From assembly GCA_022494885.1 (NCBI GenBank), contig JAGVSM010004951.1, positions 30,028 through 94,027 of the forward strand: a stretch of DNA of 64,000 nucleotides, written 5' to 3'. The notes below the pieces were generated by a model. That model did not search any database and was not told where the DNA came from. It worked only from the letters and a program-made list of their open reading frames with translations. This DNA comes from Micrasema longulum. Taxonomy: Eukaryota > Arthropoda > Insecta > Trichoptera > Brachycentridae. This document shows, piece by piece, positions 44,991 to 57,545 of the stretch (positions are counted from its first letter, which is position 1; each line of letters starts with the position of its first letter). The position numbers and the translations under genes were made by a program.

Positions 44991-45290
44991 TATACAAATT
45001 TTACTAACATAATATTTAAATGTTGGACCACAAAGTTAATGCTTAGAATATTAATAATACAGTATTTTATGTTTGCAAAACAGTGAAAAAGGGTACAATT
45101 AAGTCAAATTAGATGTAGTAAAATTTAATTATAAGCAAACATATTAGATACTGTCTATTCTCACTATGTATGATAAATATCTGTTGTGAGGTAGGCAGCA
45201 TTTATTCATTTTTATGTAATACAGCGTCTTAGTAATGTGTAGAGATGATTTAAATATGGAAAACTTGTAAACCATTTTTAGGGGTATGTA

Positions 45291-45832
45291 GCTCAATCAC
45301 AAATAATTATCGACGTGCTAATAAGCGACGTGATAACAATTTTTCACCATGGTTGTTTATCGTATTCGCGATCACAATGGAACATCCGTGAACACCTAAC
45401 ATTAAATGTCAAAATATTTACCTTCGCAACATAAAATCCAGCAGGATGATGTGCAGCAGCGCAACCACATATTTGAATTTCACCGGTGTAAAATATGGAA
45501 AATACTCCAAAACAGCAATTTTTTATTTTATCATGCTAATTATTGCATTTAGCCGGCAGTTGGCAAGCCAAATGTCAGGAAAAGCAGTCGCCATAGTAAT
45601 TGTAATTTAATTCTCATTTTTTTGTATTAGATACTCCTTACTATTTTGCTAATGCAATATATTGTATTATTTTTATGGTAAACGCCGATTTTTCGCCAGT
45701 GAACTGTATTTATTTACGAGGAAACCAAAAAACAAACCGACACGAGCGTTGACTTATGACCGTGATAACTTAAGCATGTTCATTATTTTTCATTGTGATC
45801 GCTCAAATGCTTAGCATGTTTTTAGCACGTCT
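45291..45832. repeat. MITE family E, second copy
   Basis: It starts 'ctcaatcacaaataattatc' + 'gacgtgct' and runs to 'tttttagcacgtc', where the terminal repeat is cut. The interior is the inverse of 51398-51897 ('cattaaatgtcaaaatattt'). Confidence 0.65.
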
Positions 45833-45869
45833 TATTAAAACCATTTGATGTGATTTAAACCAATTGTTT

Positions 45870-47070
45870 CAAAGCTTTTGACAAGGTCGATCACCAAATA
45901 CTGTTGACCAAACTGTCTTCGTTTGGAATTCGTAATCCATTTTTATCGTTCTTTAAGTCATATCTCAGTCAAAGAAAACAGTTTGTAAGGGTAAATAATT
46001 CCATCTCAAACAGCATTGATATATCTTCAGGTGTACCACGGGGTGCTCACCTAACTTGTTTGCTATGCAATCTATTCATCAATGATCTAAAAAATGTTTT
46101 TCTTACTTCATCAATTTGGCTGTTTGCTGACGACTCTAAGATTCTCAAACAGATTGACAGTCCTTCCGATTGTTCACTATTGCAATCTGATTTACTGTCT
46201 TTTAGCACCTGGTGCTCACCCAATAATCTACATCTCAACTTAAGTAAGTGCAAGGTTATGAGATTTGTTCGTCTGGAAAATCCAATCATATACGACTACT
46301 CACTGATCGATGAAATATTATCATCTGTGTCTAGTAAACGAGATGTAGGTATTATACTTGACACTAAACGTTCTTTTTAATTCTTATTGAACATGTTATC
46401 AATAAATCCTTAAAACTCCTTGGATTTATTAACAGAAGTACAACCGGGTTGTGGTCCTGTGGCTAGTGTCTCGGACTCACGGACCAAAGGTCTGTGGTTC
46501 GAATCCCACTCTACCCCAACTTGATTCCATTTTCTAATAGTGATAAACTAAAATGGCCTTAAAACTATAACGAATATTTCTGACTTTAAAAATATAAATA
46601 TCCTTAAAACTCGTTCCTTCGCCCGCACCTAGAGTATTCCTCTGTTATCTGATCTCCATATTATGATCTTCACATCAAAAATATTTAATCAGTTCAAGAT
46701 AGATTTTTAAGAAAGATGGGCTGGAGGTTAGGCTTATCCAGAGCCCAAATACGTATAATGAGTTAGAACCTAGCTCAAATATATCTTCTCTTCAAGACCG
46801 TCGAAATAAATCCGACCTTTTAGTCCTATTTAAAATTCTGAACTCACTCTTTGATGCGCCTGAACTACTGAGCTCAATAAAATTAAGTATCAAAACTAGA
46901 AACCTCTGACAAAACTCACTCTTTCATACCGATAACCATAGAACTAACTATTGTTTTCATTCCCCTATGCCTAGAATTCTAAGGTCTGTCGACAAACATA
47001 CCAGTCTTGGTTTCTTTGATAACAAGTTGTCTTCTTTCAAACAATCACTGAATCAAATTTAATTATAAAC
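45870..47070 (+). mobile_element. Jockey-type LINE, 3' half of the reverse transcriptase onward
   Basis: Frame 45904-46380 holds 'SSGVPRGAHLTCLLCNLFIN' and the catalytic 'LFADDSKIL' (F-A-D-D). After a stop the thumb follows, cut by an S1 SINE at 46444-46560, then 'LEYSSVIWSPYY' near 46625 and the C-terminal 'RTNY...SPMPRI' block in broken frames. The 5' half is missing. Confidence 0.78.
46444..46560 (+). mobile_element. tRNA-derived SINE (S1) in a LINE
   Basis: 'ccgggttgtggtcctgtggc' head, B box GGTTCGAATCCC, 3' end 'taaaatggccttaaaac'. Inserted in the Jockey-type LINE. Confidence 0.75.
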
Positions 47071-48029
47071 ACCTCTCTCCCGCTTCCACTCCCACCAAGT
47101 CTACTATATTTATTTATTTCGACGGCTTACGCCTTTAACAAAGTATAAAATAATATTGAAAAACAATTATAAAAAAACAAAACACCTGAACACGGTATAA
47201 AAAATATAGATATATGAAATAAAATCAGCAGAAAATAAGGAAATAATAAAGAAAAATTAAATAAGAAATTAAAACATAGGTAAGCAGCAAATTAACAATA
47301 AATAAAGGGTTTAAATAAAAAAGTATTGAAGTAACAGAGGCGATGTATCATAGCATAAACAATAAAAAAAGTATAACACTTGGTACATTTTTATAATTAA
47401 GAAAAAAAGTGATTAAAAAGTAAGTTATATACCATTGTGTCTTTCTACTTTCCTTCATGATAGTTTTCTATGAATAAATAATGAAAAAAAAAAAAATATA
47501 TATAAATAAATAAATAAGATGAAAACGTCCACTAAGCCCAACCAAGTCAGCTCAACTCAGTCACTCAGTTCCAATATGTAGTCCAAGTGCAGTCAGTTCA
47601 ACTCCTCATCGCCATTACTTTCCTGTTCTGTAAAAGTTCCGTATAATTATTCACTATGAAAAAATACTCCATTGAACCTTGTGTCTTCCGTCAATCTCCA
47701 ACTGGGGTAGGATCTTCCACCTGCAAAAACCTAAATCCTGCAAGTATACATAGTAAATTTGATTGATTTTTTTTTACATAATTCTTGCTTTACAATTTAC
47801 CCACTGACGGCTTACTTGAACGCCGCCATTTTTGAGAACGGTGTCATCTTGTTTGAACAGTGTCATATTTTAACTATTTTCTATACGATAACCAAGCTTT
47901 TCTATTTAATTCCATAACATTTTTTATGACAAATCTAAACGTACATGACACATCAGTAATGTTGGATACTTCGGAGACTTCGGGATATATGAGAGCTTAC
48001 CGAGGTATAAGTATGTACCAACAATAATT
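47071..48029. other. AT-rich stretch, LINE 3' tail and spacer
   Basis: 'gacggcttacgcctttaaca' near 47128 looks like a LINE 3' untranslated end. No gene was recognised to 48029. Confidence 0.35.
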
Positions 48030-48215
48030 CAATGAGATGAATCTCATCCGCACAAATAAAGGTTGCAGCTCTTTAACTTCACAAACATCAATAGATGAAA
48101 GAATTTAAGGAATATAGATGTTCAAAAATGGGCAGAATGGTGAATGTTACACGGTGTGTAATGTGTCCACTTAAACCAGCCAATGACAGCCCTGTAGATG
48201 CCTAGACTACTATGT
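48030..48215. repeat. Partial family C MITE
   Basis: 'gatgaatctcatccgcacaa' and 'ccagccaatgacagcc...gatgcctagact' match the right part of 6582-7039. Confidence 0.55.
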
Positions 48216-48625
48216 TTTCTTGCCTCCTCTTTCACAGCAGTGGCCGCTCGATTGTGGAATAATCTACCCACTAATATTAGAGACGCAGGGGCGAGAAGAA
48301 GGGTCTTTACTTACATTTAAGTCAAGTTAAAAATGTCACTATCTAAATATTGAAATTGTTCCTTTATCCTTCTTCTTTCCTTCCCATCCCCTCTCCTCTC
48401 TTCATTGTATAGTGTTAATTTTTAATTCTTTAATTAATCTTTGTTTTTAATTTTTGTATAAAGTTGTAAGATTCAATATGTCCATGTATTTATAATTTTC
48501 TCAAACTGAACGGTTTGGGTAGGTAGGAAAAAATTGCCTTAAGGCAATATTCGCCCTTATATGTAGGTATATATATTGTACATGTATATAAAGTGTCAAA
48601 TAAATCAATAAATATATTACCTTCT
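48216..48625 (+). mobile_element. LINE C-terminus and 3' tail
   Basis: A short reading 'SFTAVAARLWNNLPTNIRDA' is the 'xxAxRLWNxLP' end block of Jockey/CR1-type LINEs. Its 3' tail ends in AATAAATCAATAAAT near 48600. Confidence 0.6.
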
Positions 48626-49599
48626 CTAAAACGTTCTTCATCTCATGTTAATATCCACAGCTCTCCAGGGAGTTGAATTCAGTTCTTGTCTACAAAAATT
48701 TGGACAAACTTAAAATATTTAGAATTACCATATGGTAATTCCATAACTAATTCCATAACTAATATTTAGTTTTGATAGTTTTTCATTAAATTCATGCAGG
48801 ATCGGTCTTTATGTCTTGATAATAATAATAAAAAAATATAATCTATTGACGAGTTCACTTCTGACTGTCTTTGCCAACAATTTAATATATTACCGACATC
48901 TTGACGGAATCCAACAAGACTCTAGCAAAACTCCATTGTTAACAGTATTCGTGAAACTAACGTCAAACGCTAGGTGGCACTCAACTTTACAATAAAAAGC
49001 AAGCGTTTGTTTTGATCCAGTTTTTCTAGTTTGTGTGTATTGTAATGTCCACAAAATTTAACAATTATTGTGTTAAGGACCCGTGTTTGTTTGATTATAA
49101 ATAAAAATAGTGTTGTGTAAGGCAAACGAAGTGTTGTTGGATTGAAATTCAGTGCTAAAACAGGTAAAACGAATGTTTATTACGTTAATATGTTTCGTGT
49201 TCATTGTTAACAATATAATAAATAGTTATTGATGTTCGTAAATGGTGAAATGCAGTTTATTGGAAGACAATAGCTAGTTGATTCATCGTTTAATTTCGTC
49301 AGCTTTCTAGGAAAATGTAATATCAGAGTGATTTGACAGTACGAAGTGGAGCGAGCCAACATAGTGAAGTGCGTACATGTGTTTACGAGCGCGGAATTCA
49401 AATAAATTAAAATACAAGGACCTAAATAGTAAACTGGCTTCAATTGTTTCGAAGAAATTGTGTTATTTTAAAATTTGAAAAATGTGTCACTTTTAAATCG
49501 CATAATTTTATGTCAGCAGTATAAATTTTATTTAGTTTTAGTTTTATTACTACAATGTTTTATTCTCTTTCGAGTTATTTTTATTTTGTGCAACTACAA
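48626..49599. other. No gene recognised
   Basis: A possible untranslated exon with donor ('aaaacag|gtaaaac') lies at about 49020-49165, but without supporting coding sequence. Confidence 0.25.
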
Positions 49600-50600
49600 T
49601 AATTTGGTCTCCATTCTACAGGACTCATTGACCATATTGAGTCTGTCCAACACCGTTTTCTAAGAAAAGTGGCATGGTTGCTCGGATTACAAAGGGGTAA
49701 TTATTCCTATTTTGAAATAGAGCAATCTCTTAATCTGTCTTCATTGGAGAGACTTAGAACTGAGATGGACCTTATATGCATTTGCAAAATACTTAATGCT
49801 ATAAGTGATGTCCCATCTCTGTTGCAATCAATTTCTTTTCATGTTCCCAACCGCGTCACCAGAAGTCAAAATCTGCTATTTATAAAATCTTCTAAGAGCA
49901 ACTTTGGTTTTTATGCTCCAATGTCCAGAATATGTAGATTAGTCAATTCATCACACGACTTGTAATTCTTTGGGATAGATCTTCCGGTTTTTCGTAGATC
50001 TCTTCGCGACTTAACAGTGTGGGATGAAGTTGGATTGGCATGGTTAAGTCTTAGGTCTTTCGTTTTTATAAATATATTGTTTACAATTATTGTTTTGCCC
50101 TTGTTTGTCTTTGCTAAATAGTTTTATGTTCTTTTTGTTCAGTTTCTTGCATTTATATTTCTTCATGTAACTGTTGTAATTGGCTTAGGCCGTATATACA
50201 GGTTGTTCTTTAAACCCTGCCGCATCCGAAACCACGATGATCAGTATGGGCAAGAAGACATATTAGCATATTTAAAAAAATATTTAGAACAAAGATTTTT
50301 TTTTTAAATAAAATATTTAAAAAAAACAAATGGTTACTTACTTCTGTAAGGAAGAAGCGAGGGGGGCGTGGCCGCGCGGTCCGTGGTGTATAAGACTCCC
50401 CCCTCCCCCTCCTCTTTTCTCCCCTGCAGAAGTAAGCAACCATTTGCTTTTTTTGATATTTTTTTTTTTTTTTAATTTATTCGTTCTTGAAATTTATTTT
50501 AATGTGCCATTATGTCTTCTTGCTCATACTGATCATCGTGGTTTCGGATGTGACAGGGCTTAATGAACACCCTGTATAATAAATAAATAAATAAAAATAA
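49600..50600 (+). mobile_element. Jockey-type LINE C-terminus, cut by a MITE
   Basis: Reading from about 49605 gives 'WSPFYRTH', 'ESVQHRFLRKVAWLLG' and then frame 49669-49965 ('SSLERLRTEMDLICICKILN', 'SKSNFGFYAPMSRICRLVNS'). It belongs to the family at 22960-24400. The 3' tail is split by the foldback element 50198-50575. Confidence 0.72.
50198..50575. mobile_element. Palindromic Tc1/mariner-like MITE
   Basis: Ends ACAGGTTGTTCTTTAAACCC and, inverted, ACAGGGTGTTCATTAAGCCC. Arms of about 65 bp also include 'atccgaaaccacgatgatca'. TA flanks each end. The open frames on both strands are products of the palindrome. Confidence 0.7.
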
Positions 50601-50609
50601 TATTTTATT

Positions 50610-51155
50610 ACTAGCTATTTATAGGATTATTTACTCTTTGGAAACAAAAATAATAAATTGCACATAAAGGGTACCAAATATAAAAGATGGTGAGGTTTTC
50701 GGCCCTAGTGAGGTGCCACGATTCGCATCCGTAGAGGAGAAAAGGTGTTATGCAGGCGTTATAAACGCGGCATTTGGTTTTCACTGAGTAAATATTCGGT
50801 CTCCAGACAGCCATACTGTTGAATGTGGTGCCCGCTACTCCTAGCCGCACTCCCAGCTCTTTTTGAAATCTGCCATTTTCTGTAACACATACTCTCACGG
50901 GTGCTGTTCTGAAACGCTCTCGCGACACGAGAAAACAGTTTTTCTCGTGTATTTTGTATGTAAATACACGAGATAATACGGCCGCGAGAGCCCTGATATT
51001 TGAAACTATTGACCCTTCCGATGACTTGGTTTGACAGAGTGAAATGTAAACATGTTAACTTGACTCCTTTATTCCCTCGATCGAACGCGAACAGAAAGAG
51101 GTGTCGAAAATACTCGCTTTCGTCTACTTGACTTTCCATTTTGATGACTTGCATT
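50610..51155 (-). mobile_element. LINE RT thumb fragment, minus strand
   Basis: Minus-strand reading: 'NQVIGRVNSFKYQGS', then (after a small MITE) 'GRFQKELGVRLGVAGTTFNS' and 'TKCRVYNACITPFLLYGCES' + 'WHLTRAE'. These are the 'FKYLGS ... TKxRxYxAxxxPxLLYGCESW' blocks of another non-LTR family. Confidence 0.68.
50899..51000. repeat. Small palindromic MITE (family F)
   Basis: 'gggtgctgttctgaaacgct' to 'ggccgcgagagccc'; nearly the same as 57324-57435. It splits the minus-strand LINE reading. Confidence 0.6.
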
Positions 51156-51299
51156 CAAATTAAATAATGTGTGTAGCGTAAAAAAACAATATCTTGTTGA
51201 GGAGAAAATTTTCTTTCCAATTACCATTTTGTTTTATTTTTTGTGCTCATTTTTAAATTTTGAAAAAACCAGACACAACTTATGTTAGTCTTATTCTTA

Positions 51300-52195
51300 G
51301 AGGTGGGGGTCAGTGCTATGCAAACTCCTGACGTCACTGCGACATGTGAAGATCTATAGTGACGGGTCCCCGTGAATAGTTCTCGCCCTCTAAGTCCAGG
51401 GGCTCAATCACAAATGACTATCGACGTGCTAAAAAACGTGCTAAGTATTTGAGCGATCACAACGAACAATTATGAACACGCTGAAGTTATCGCGGTCGCG
51501 TTGCAAAACGCCAAACGCCTTCAACAAATGTTTAGCTTAATAGCTTTCTCAATTTGATTCAAAATAAATAAATAGCATGATAAATTGTGAGCAAAAAAAT
51601 AAAACTAAATTATTTTACTTACAGTTTAGGAATATTCTCCATATTTACACCGGTAAAATTCAAATATGTGATTGATTATGCGTTGCGAAACGTAAATATT
51701 TTGAATATTGACATTTAATATTAGGTGTTACCTAGCATCAAGTTGAAGTATGACAATATTGAAAAAATATAATAATCCCGATCGATAACTTTCACGGATG
51801 TTTCATTGTGACCGCGCATACGATAAACAACCACGGTGAAAAATTGTTATCACGCCGCTAATTAGCACGTCGATAGTCATTTGTGATTGTGCTGCAGGTC
51901 TATAAAGTACCGGGCTACTGTGTCGAAGGCGAGAGTTAACATTTTGCTTAATCTGCCCCTCCAAGCCCAGATCCGCAAAGTATCGAGCTATTAGGTAGGG
52001 AGCTAGCTCTTTAACATCCTCAGGTTAAACCAGTGGTCCCCCGAGGATGAGGCTCCTTTTATGATGTAAAGCATCACATTCACATAGAATGTGTATATCA
52101 TCATCTGCACTGCAGAACCTACATCTAAAAGTTTCGGAAAGGTTCATTCTAGCGCGGTGTTTGTTCAATCTGCAGTGCCCTGTAACTTATGTTAA
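51300..52195 (-). mobile_element. RNase H-type LINE C-terminus, cut by a MITE
   Basis: Minus strand near 52190-51900: 'TGHCRLNKHRARMNLSETFR' then 'CRFCSADDDIHILCECDAL', the C-x2-C...H-x4-C zinc region that follows RNase H in R1/I/LOA-like LINEs. A family E MITE (51398-51897) interrupts it. It is different from 17150-17982. Confidence 0.65.
51398..51897. repeat. MITE family E, full copy
   Basis: 'caatcacaaatgactatcga' + 'cgtgctaa' at the left is matched inverted by 'ttagcacgtcgatagtcatt' + 'tgtgattg' at the right (28-bp perfect arms). No coding. Confidence 0.78.
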
Positions 52196-52870
52196 CATTT
52201 GATATAACAACGACAAACCATCACGCCGTTTCCCCGCTTACGGGTAGGCAGAGAGGATAGAACGCCACATCATTATCTTGGCATACAGATCTCGCTTCCT
52301 CTTCATTCATACATCTCGCCGATTAAACGACTTTTAACATGCCCATCTTCAAGTATTTGTTGGATTCGGTCATGCCATGTCTTTCTCGGTCTTCCCCTAT
52401 TTCTGCATCCATCAGCATTCGCATTATAAATATTCTTAGCCGTCCATTCGCTCTACATGTCCAAACCAGCGCGGAGCTCCTTTCTTGATTTTGTCGATAA
52501 TGCTTATCTCAACCTCACAGATCTCAACATTTGTGCATCTATCGTACATAGTTTTACCACACATTCGCCTGAAAAATCACATTTCGACAGCATTCTGCCT
52601 ACTTTCATCCCTGTTTTTCCAAGTCCATACTTCGCTGCCTCCCAGACCAGGACTCCATTGTGAACTGCTAATTTTGCCTCTTGCTACAAACATTTATTTG
52701 TCAAGGTTGATTTAAGTGCACCGTTCACTCTGTTCCCGGCACTCACCATCCTTTCAATATCTTTCTGTCATTCCATCCCTAGTAAACAAACTTCCCAGAT
52801 ACACAAATTCCTCTATTTGTTTTAGTATAACTCCATTGACAGTGATTTCACATTTAATATTATTTTTTAA
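52195..52870 (-). mobile_element. L1-family LINE fragment, minus strand
   Basis: The plus-strand left edge 'aaccatcacgccgtttcccc' + 'gcttacgggtaggcagag' is the family's inverted 3' end. Minus-strand translation near 52850-52760 gives 'EEFVYLGSLFTRDG', the same block as 10787-11188. The coding is broken. Confidence 0.68.
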
Positions 52871-53639
52871 AATTATGAACTATATTTTTTAACCGAATTT
52901 CGACCGTTCATTAATTTATACTCTGTTATTGATATTGGGGACCTTTTGTTTTTTATAATAAATAAATCGTAGTGTTGTAATGCGGATATATAGCATGAAA
53001 AACCTATTGTTTATGCGAACGCGATATTGAATTTTCGGTAGAATAATTTCACACGCAAAATTCGGCACGCCATTTGATAATTAATTGTGATATATTAAAA
53101 TAACAAATCACTTGTAAGTAAACATAAATAACTTAAGCAATTATTTATGATAAAATCTTTAATAGTCACTTTTATGTCTGAAAAAACAATCTCTGTACTT
53201 AGTTAAAATATAGTCATATTTTAGGAATTCCATTTTTATGTTTTATTATTATATAGATTATTATTATAGAAATCTACGGGACAATAATCCACACTATATA
53301 TAATATTATAAACAAAATGAGAAAACTTATACATGTATTTATTATATTAAGAAATATATTACTATCGAAATTGTCGAAAAATTCAAATCAATTTACTTTG
53401 CATTAGCCCCAATCCATATTACAGTATGAAATAATCGTATGTGCTTTTAAAACAAATACTTTACCGGTCGAAAAAATACAAAAAATAATTACACTAATCA
53501 TTTTTTTTTACATGTTAGTAGCTTAAAGAATATTTTTAAATGTGTAATTTTTGAATTCCTGCAAAAACGGTCATTCCATTGGCCACGCCTCTAAAACGTC
53601 ACGATTCGTGTTTATTTGTTCATGGCCATTGAAATTTGT
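52871..53639. other. AT-rich stretch, no feature recognised
   Basis: Very AT-rich; no frames, arms or RNA genes supported. Confidence 0.35.
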
Positions 53640-54640
53640 TAAGAACGTTATCACGCGGTTTTTGGCAACGTATTTTTATTAAATTTGTTTTTTAAAAACA
53701 TTTCTCCGCAACATCCATATTGATTTTGAAAATACAATTGATTATTCTAAATCCATTTCATATATTTTTATCGGCATTCGTAGTATGTGATATTCCTCTA
53801 TTGTACGGTAAAGTTTCTTGAAAATGTACAAAAAAAAAAAAAAAATATTTAAAAAAAACGAACTACTTTGAATGACTTCACTGGTTCATATGATAATACC
53901 ACCAATGATAATAGAGCTGTGAAAGATATCCGAAGTGAACAGTGGTTGTGGGTACAAAGGATGTAGAAGTTGTGACAATACTTGAACAATGCATACACAC
54001 ATAATTTGCAACCAGTTTGAATAAATTCAAAAAGAATGTTATGTTTACTGTATGGTGATGTAATAGGAGAGCGCTACGCGAAATTGGATAAAATAAATGT
54101 TTTCTTGCGCGCTGTTAAAATATGGTATTATCGCGTTTTTTTTTTATTTTGCAAAAAAATAGGGAAAAAAATTACGCTGGTAACTGTATAGTTTTTATTT
54201 TTTTATGTCCACGCGTTAATTTTTCAGAGCGGTTTAAAAACGTATACTTTGAATGAGGAACTTCAGCCCTACGGGAAATTGGATACAAAAAATGTTTTCT
54301 TACGCGGGGTAAAAATTAAAGCATTAAATTGTACTGCAAAGTTTCTTGAAAATGTACAGAAAAAATAATAAAAAATATTTTGATAAAAACGCACTACTTT
54401 AAATGACGTCACTGGTTCATGTGAATCAACCTATGATCTGAAAGCCATAGAAGATTTCCGGTCTGCTTGTCGCTTCTGGACCAATAGGAAGAACTGAATG
54501 AAAATAAGCGGAAATGAACCTCTGACGTCACACGCGAAGTTATTTCAGAAATACAAAACTTTAAAAAATCGTAGCGTCGATAATACGATATGTAAAAGTT
54601 ATAACATACAAGTACTGTTTAGTTCCGATGTGCACAAACA
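53640..54640. repeat. Family H MITE-related tract, two partial copies
   Basis: 'cgctacgcgaaattggataa' (54070) and 'gccctacgggaaattggata' (54262) are two copies of the family H end. Each is associated with 'gtttcttgaaaatgtacaaa' and 'actttgaatgac...tcactggttcat'. A segment near 53720-53810 recurs at 57040-57135. Boundaries are uncertain. Confidence 0.5.
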
Positions 54641-56139
54641 CTACGGTGAAGGCGCCAAATAAAGCTTTTTCGGCCATTCCTAGTACCTTATGAAAAATGC
54701 GGAAAAAATGGTTGAACGCATTTGAACGTTATGAAACGAGATGTTAAAAATAACAAACCACTATACTTTTTTCCGTAGGTCTTGTTCAGTACAAAATACT
54801 AAATTTAATTATGTAAACTGTAGACTATAAAAATTGACAAACAGTAGGTTCTGAAATTAGCACTTATAAAGCTTGACAGGTACTACAATACTAAAATAGT
54901 TTATTCTTTGAACGTTATTGTTTATATTTATATTATATTTCTGTACTTATGTTACTAAGTTTTATTTGTAGAACTGTTGGTTTTCTAAATAAATAAAAAA
55001 TAAAATTACTTAAAAATTGCTGTATGAAAACCTATCTTATTTATTTGTGAAATTAATTTCATTTACAAAATGGCAACTGACCTTGAGATGCTGGACAGTC
55101 TTCACACTTGCAGGAATCTATTATTTCCTAGACTTCATCGCAAATCAGCGTCACCGAGTACGCTTTGTTTCTAACTTTATGTTCTGGGGTGACTCGACCT
55201 TTTATTATTCAAAATCACCCGTCCGTTTTACTTGAATGTAAACTATGGCATTGTCTCCGTAATTTTCCCTTGCTTGATATATTAATAGGTAAGTAAATCA
55301 TATTTAATAAAAAAGGGCATTAACACGCACTCGAGCAACAGAGATGTTTGCAAGCAATGGTGTTTTATGGATTATGTTGTGTCAAAGTCACGTTACTTCC
55401 ATTTTGCATTAAATGTACGCGAAATAATATATTTATAGTACATGCAAATAATACAACTATTTAAATGAATACATTCTGGAAGCTAACATTATATATTTCC
55501 TTACCTTGCGGCCTTTACTCGGAACTTAAAAAGTTTGAATTGGACGAGAAAAAAATACCCATCATGATTACATCTATTTTGGGCAAGTTATCGGATTTTC
55601 CTTGTAAAAAACCAATGTCACTCATAATTCTATGGATGTTTATAAATGAAAACAAAAAAAACAAAGGAAAAGACGAAATTTAACTATAAAAAACAAATAA
55701 AAAGCCACAAGCCGCCCGCGTCGGAGTATCTTAGTATAGGATTTGAGTGAACGTAGGATACATAAGTCACGCGTGACGTCATCAACCCTTTTGGCCAGTT
55801 ACGGGCCGTTTTATTTCTATCAAACTTTAAATAGGAAATTATAAATGAAAACATTCGTTTCAGGTTTTTATAGTAAAATTAAAGAACACCTGGATATATA
55901 TATATTTTTTATTTGGTTTAGTTTAATAGTTTATTAACAAATATAAAAAACCCACTGAACTTCCTAATTTTTAAGAAATTCCGGAAAAAAATCTGAAAAG
56001 TTCTGAGAAAAAAAATTTGAGAAATTCTGTTTAAGAAACTCTCTCGATATAAAATCGTTATTTAAAAAGAATTGTTTACTTCAAATCCATAAAGACAATA
56101 TACAATATTGTGCGTAGTAGTGTTCGACGTCACAAAACT
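54641..56139. other. No gene recognised
   Basis: Frames 55017-55235 and 55465-55683 have no recognisable domain. A LINE-like 3' end with AATAAATAAAAAATAAAA lies at about 54980-55005. AT-rich throughout. Confidence 0.3.
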
Positions 56140-56345
56140 TAAATATGCGACCTAGAACAGGTGGTAATATCTTAATTCCAAAATTAAAAACAACTACAGC
56201 ACAACATCGTTATACTTGCAGGGGAATATTTTTCTTTAATGAAATGAACAAAGGAAATCAAAGGTGTAGTCAAGAGTATAATATATTTCAAAAAGAAGAC
56301 AAAAATTATATCCATAATTCTTTTTTGTGTAGCACTCACTGAAAA
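56140..56345 (+). mobile_element. LINE C-terminal fragment
   Basis: Frame 56145-56342: 'RPRTGGNILIPKLKTTTAQH' then 'RYTCRGIFFFNEM' fits the CR1/L2-like end block (IPKxxT...SxxYRGxxxWNxLP) with later decay. Confidence 0.5.
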
Positions 56346-56794
56346 CACCTTATGTTTTTTTTGTCACTCATATTTTATTTATTTTACAGAAACAAAAGTC
56401 GACAATGATATAATAACATAAAAAAGATACGGTTTAAAGACAGACCAGCCAAGTTTCTAAATAAAAATCATACATATTAAATTGTGGTAAAACGAAAGGG
56501 TGTTTGTGTGTATTTGTATGAGAGTAAGTGTAGAGGTGGGGGTGTGTGTATTTATGTGTAAGTAAGTGTTCAGGTGTGTGTAAGCGTGAGCATAATTAAA
56601 TAGCAAGTGGGAGCGTATCTCAATGTTTGTTTTTGTAAATTTATTGATAATTTTATGCTGCCAGAATTTCACTCGTCCATGCACTTTGTAGCTGCAAGAC
56701 GATAAGCAATCTAGCTTCAATAGGTAAATGTTATCAACTATCAAATATCCTAATTTAGTAAATGAGGTCTAGAATTCCAACCGTCCATGTGCTC
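56346..56794. other. No gene recognised
   Basis: Contains a GT-rich run near 56500-56590. Otherwise nothing supported. Confidence 0.3.
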
Positions 56795-56920
56795 AGTAGC
56801 TGTGTGTAAAGTGGCCACTTAAACCAGCCAATGACAGGTCATAAACCCTGTAAATGCCCAGACTTCTATATTCCCTTCTCAAAAATGTTTTCCCTCTCTG
56901 TTGAAATAAATTTAAATATG
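56795..56920. repeat. Partial family C MITE
   Basis: 'ccagccaatgacaggtcata' + 'aaccctgtaaatgc' and 'tgttttccctctctgttg' match the right arm of 6582-7039. Confidence 0.6.
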
Positions 56921-57323
56921 AACAACTCCCTAGGGAGGAAATCCAGCCAGTCTGCAAGCTATTGGACATAATCAAACATCTATGAAATACTGTTCAGTAA
57001 AAAAAATATTTTTTAAATTTATATATGAAAACATTTCTCCTCAAAATCCATGTTGATTTTGAAAATGCAATGAATTATTCTATTTCATATATTTTTATCG
57101 GTATTCGTAGTATGTGATATTTCCCTATTGTTGCTACAGAACAATGGCACTTGTCTAGTCATTCTTACAGGCACCCTGAAGTCGATGAGAGATAACAGTT
57201 CTGGGCAATCCCATATTGAATTTACAATTTTGAATAAATTTGAAAGGTCTTAAATTTTTCGACTTATCTCAAAGTGATTTCCTTTTTTAAAAAATGTATC
57301 TTCTAGTCGATAAAACTCGTCCA

Positions 57324-57545
57324 GGGGTGCTATTTTGAACCGCTCTCGCGGCACGAGAAAACAGTTTTTTCTAGTATATTTTGTATGTAAATACACGAGA
57401 TAATACGGCCACGAAAGCGTTTGGAACACCAGCCCGGGGCTGGTATTCTGAACGGAATTGCGCGTGAAGAGATCGCTCTGTTAGCGTGTATTTAGTACGT
57501 AAGTACGCGTTTTCTCTGCGCTTTTGCGTTCAAATACCATCCGAA
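57324..57545. repeat. Two small palindromic MITEs head to tail
   Basis: 57324-57435 starts 'ggggtgctattttgaac' and ends 'ggaacaccagccc'. 57436-57545 starts 'ggggctggtattctgaac' and ends 'gttcaaataccatcc'. Each is about 110 bp with a central near-palindrome, GTATGTAAATAC or GTACGTAAGTAC. The first is a sibling of 50899-51000. Confidence 0.62.

Larger units (their letters stand above)
44335..45065 (-). mobile_element. Penelope-like element family 1 with GIY-YIG remnant
   Basis: 'attatgttaataaaatttgt' + 'ataaaacc' at 44340 recurs inverted near 44990-45018; 'gaccacaaagttaatgct' lies outside the right arm. On the minus strand a GIY-YIG endonuclease remnant (44614-44990) is followed by a hammerhead-like motif (44383-44425). 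Same layout as 3467-4603 but retaining more of the enzyme. No reverse transcriptase. Confidence 0.78.

Noticed and set aside
50210..50563. Paired 77-codon frames on both strands
   Set aside because: They mirror each other because they lie in the two arms of a palindromic MITE.
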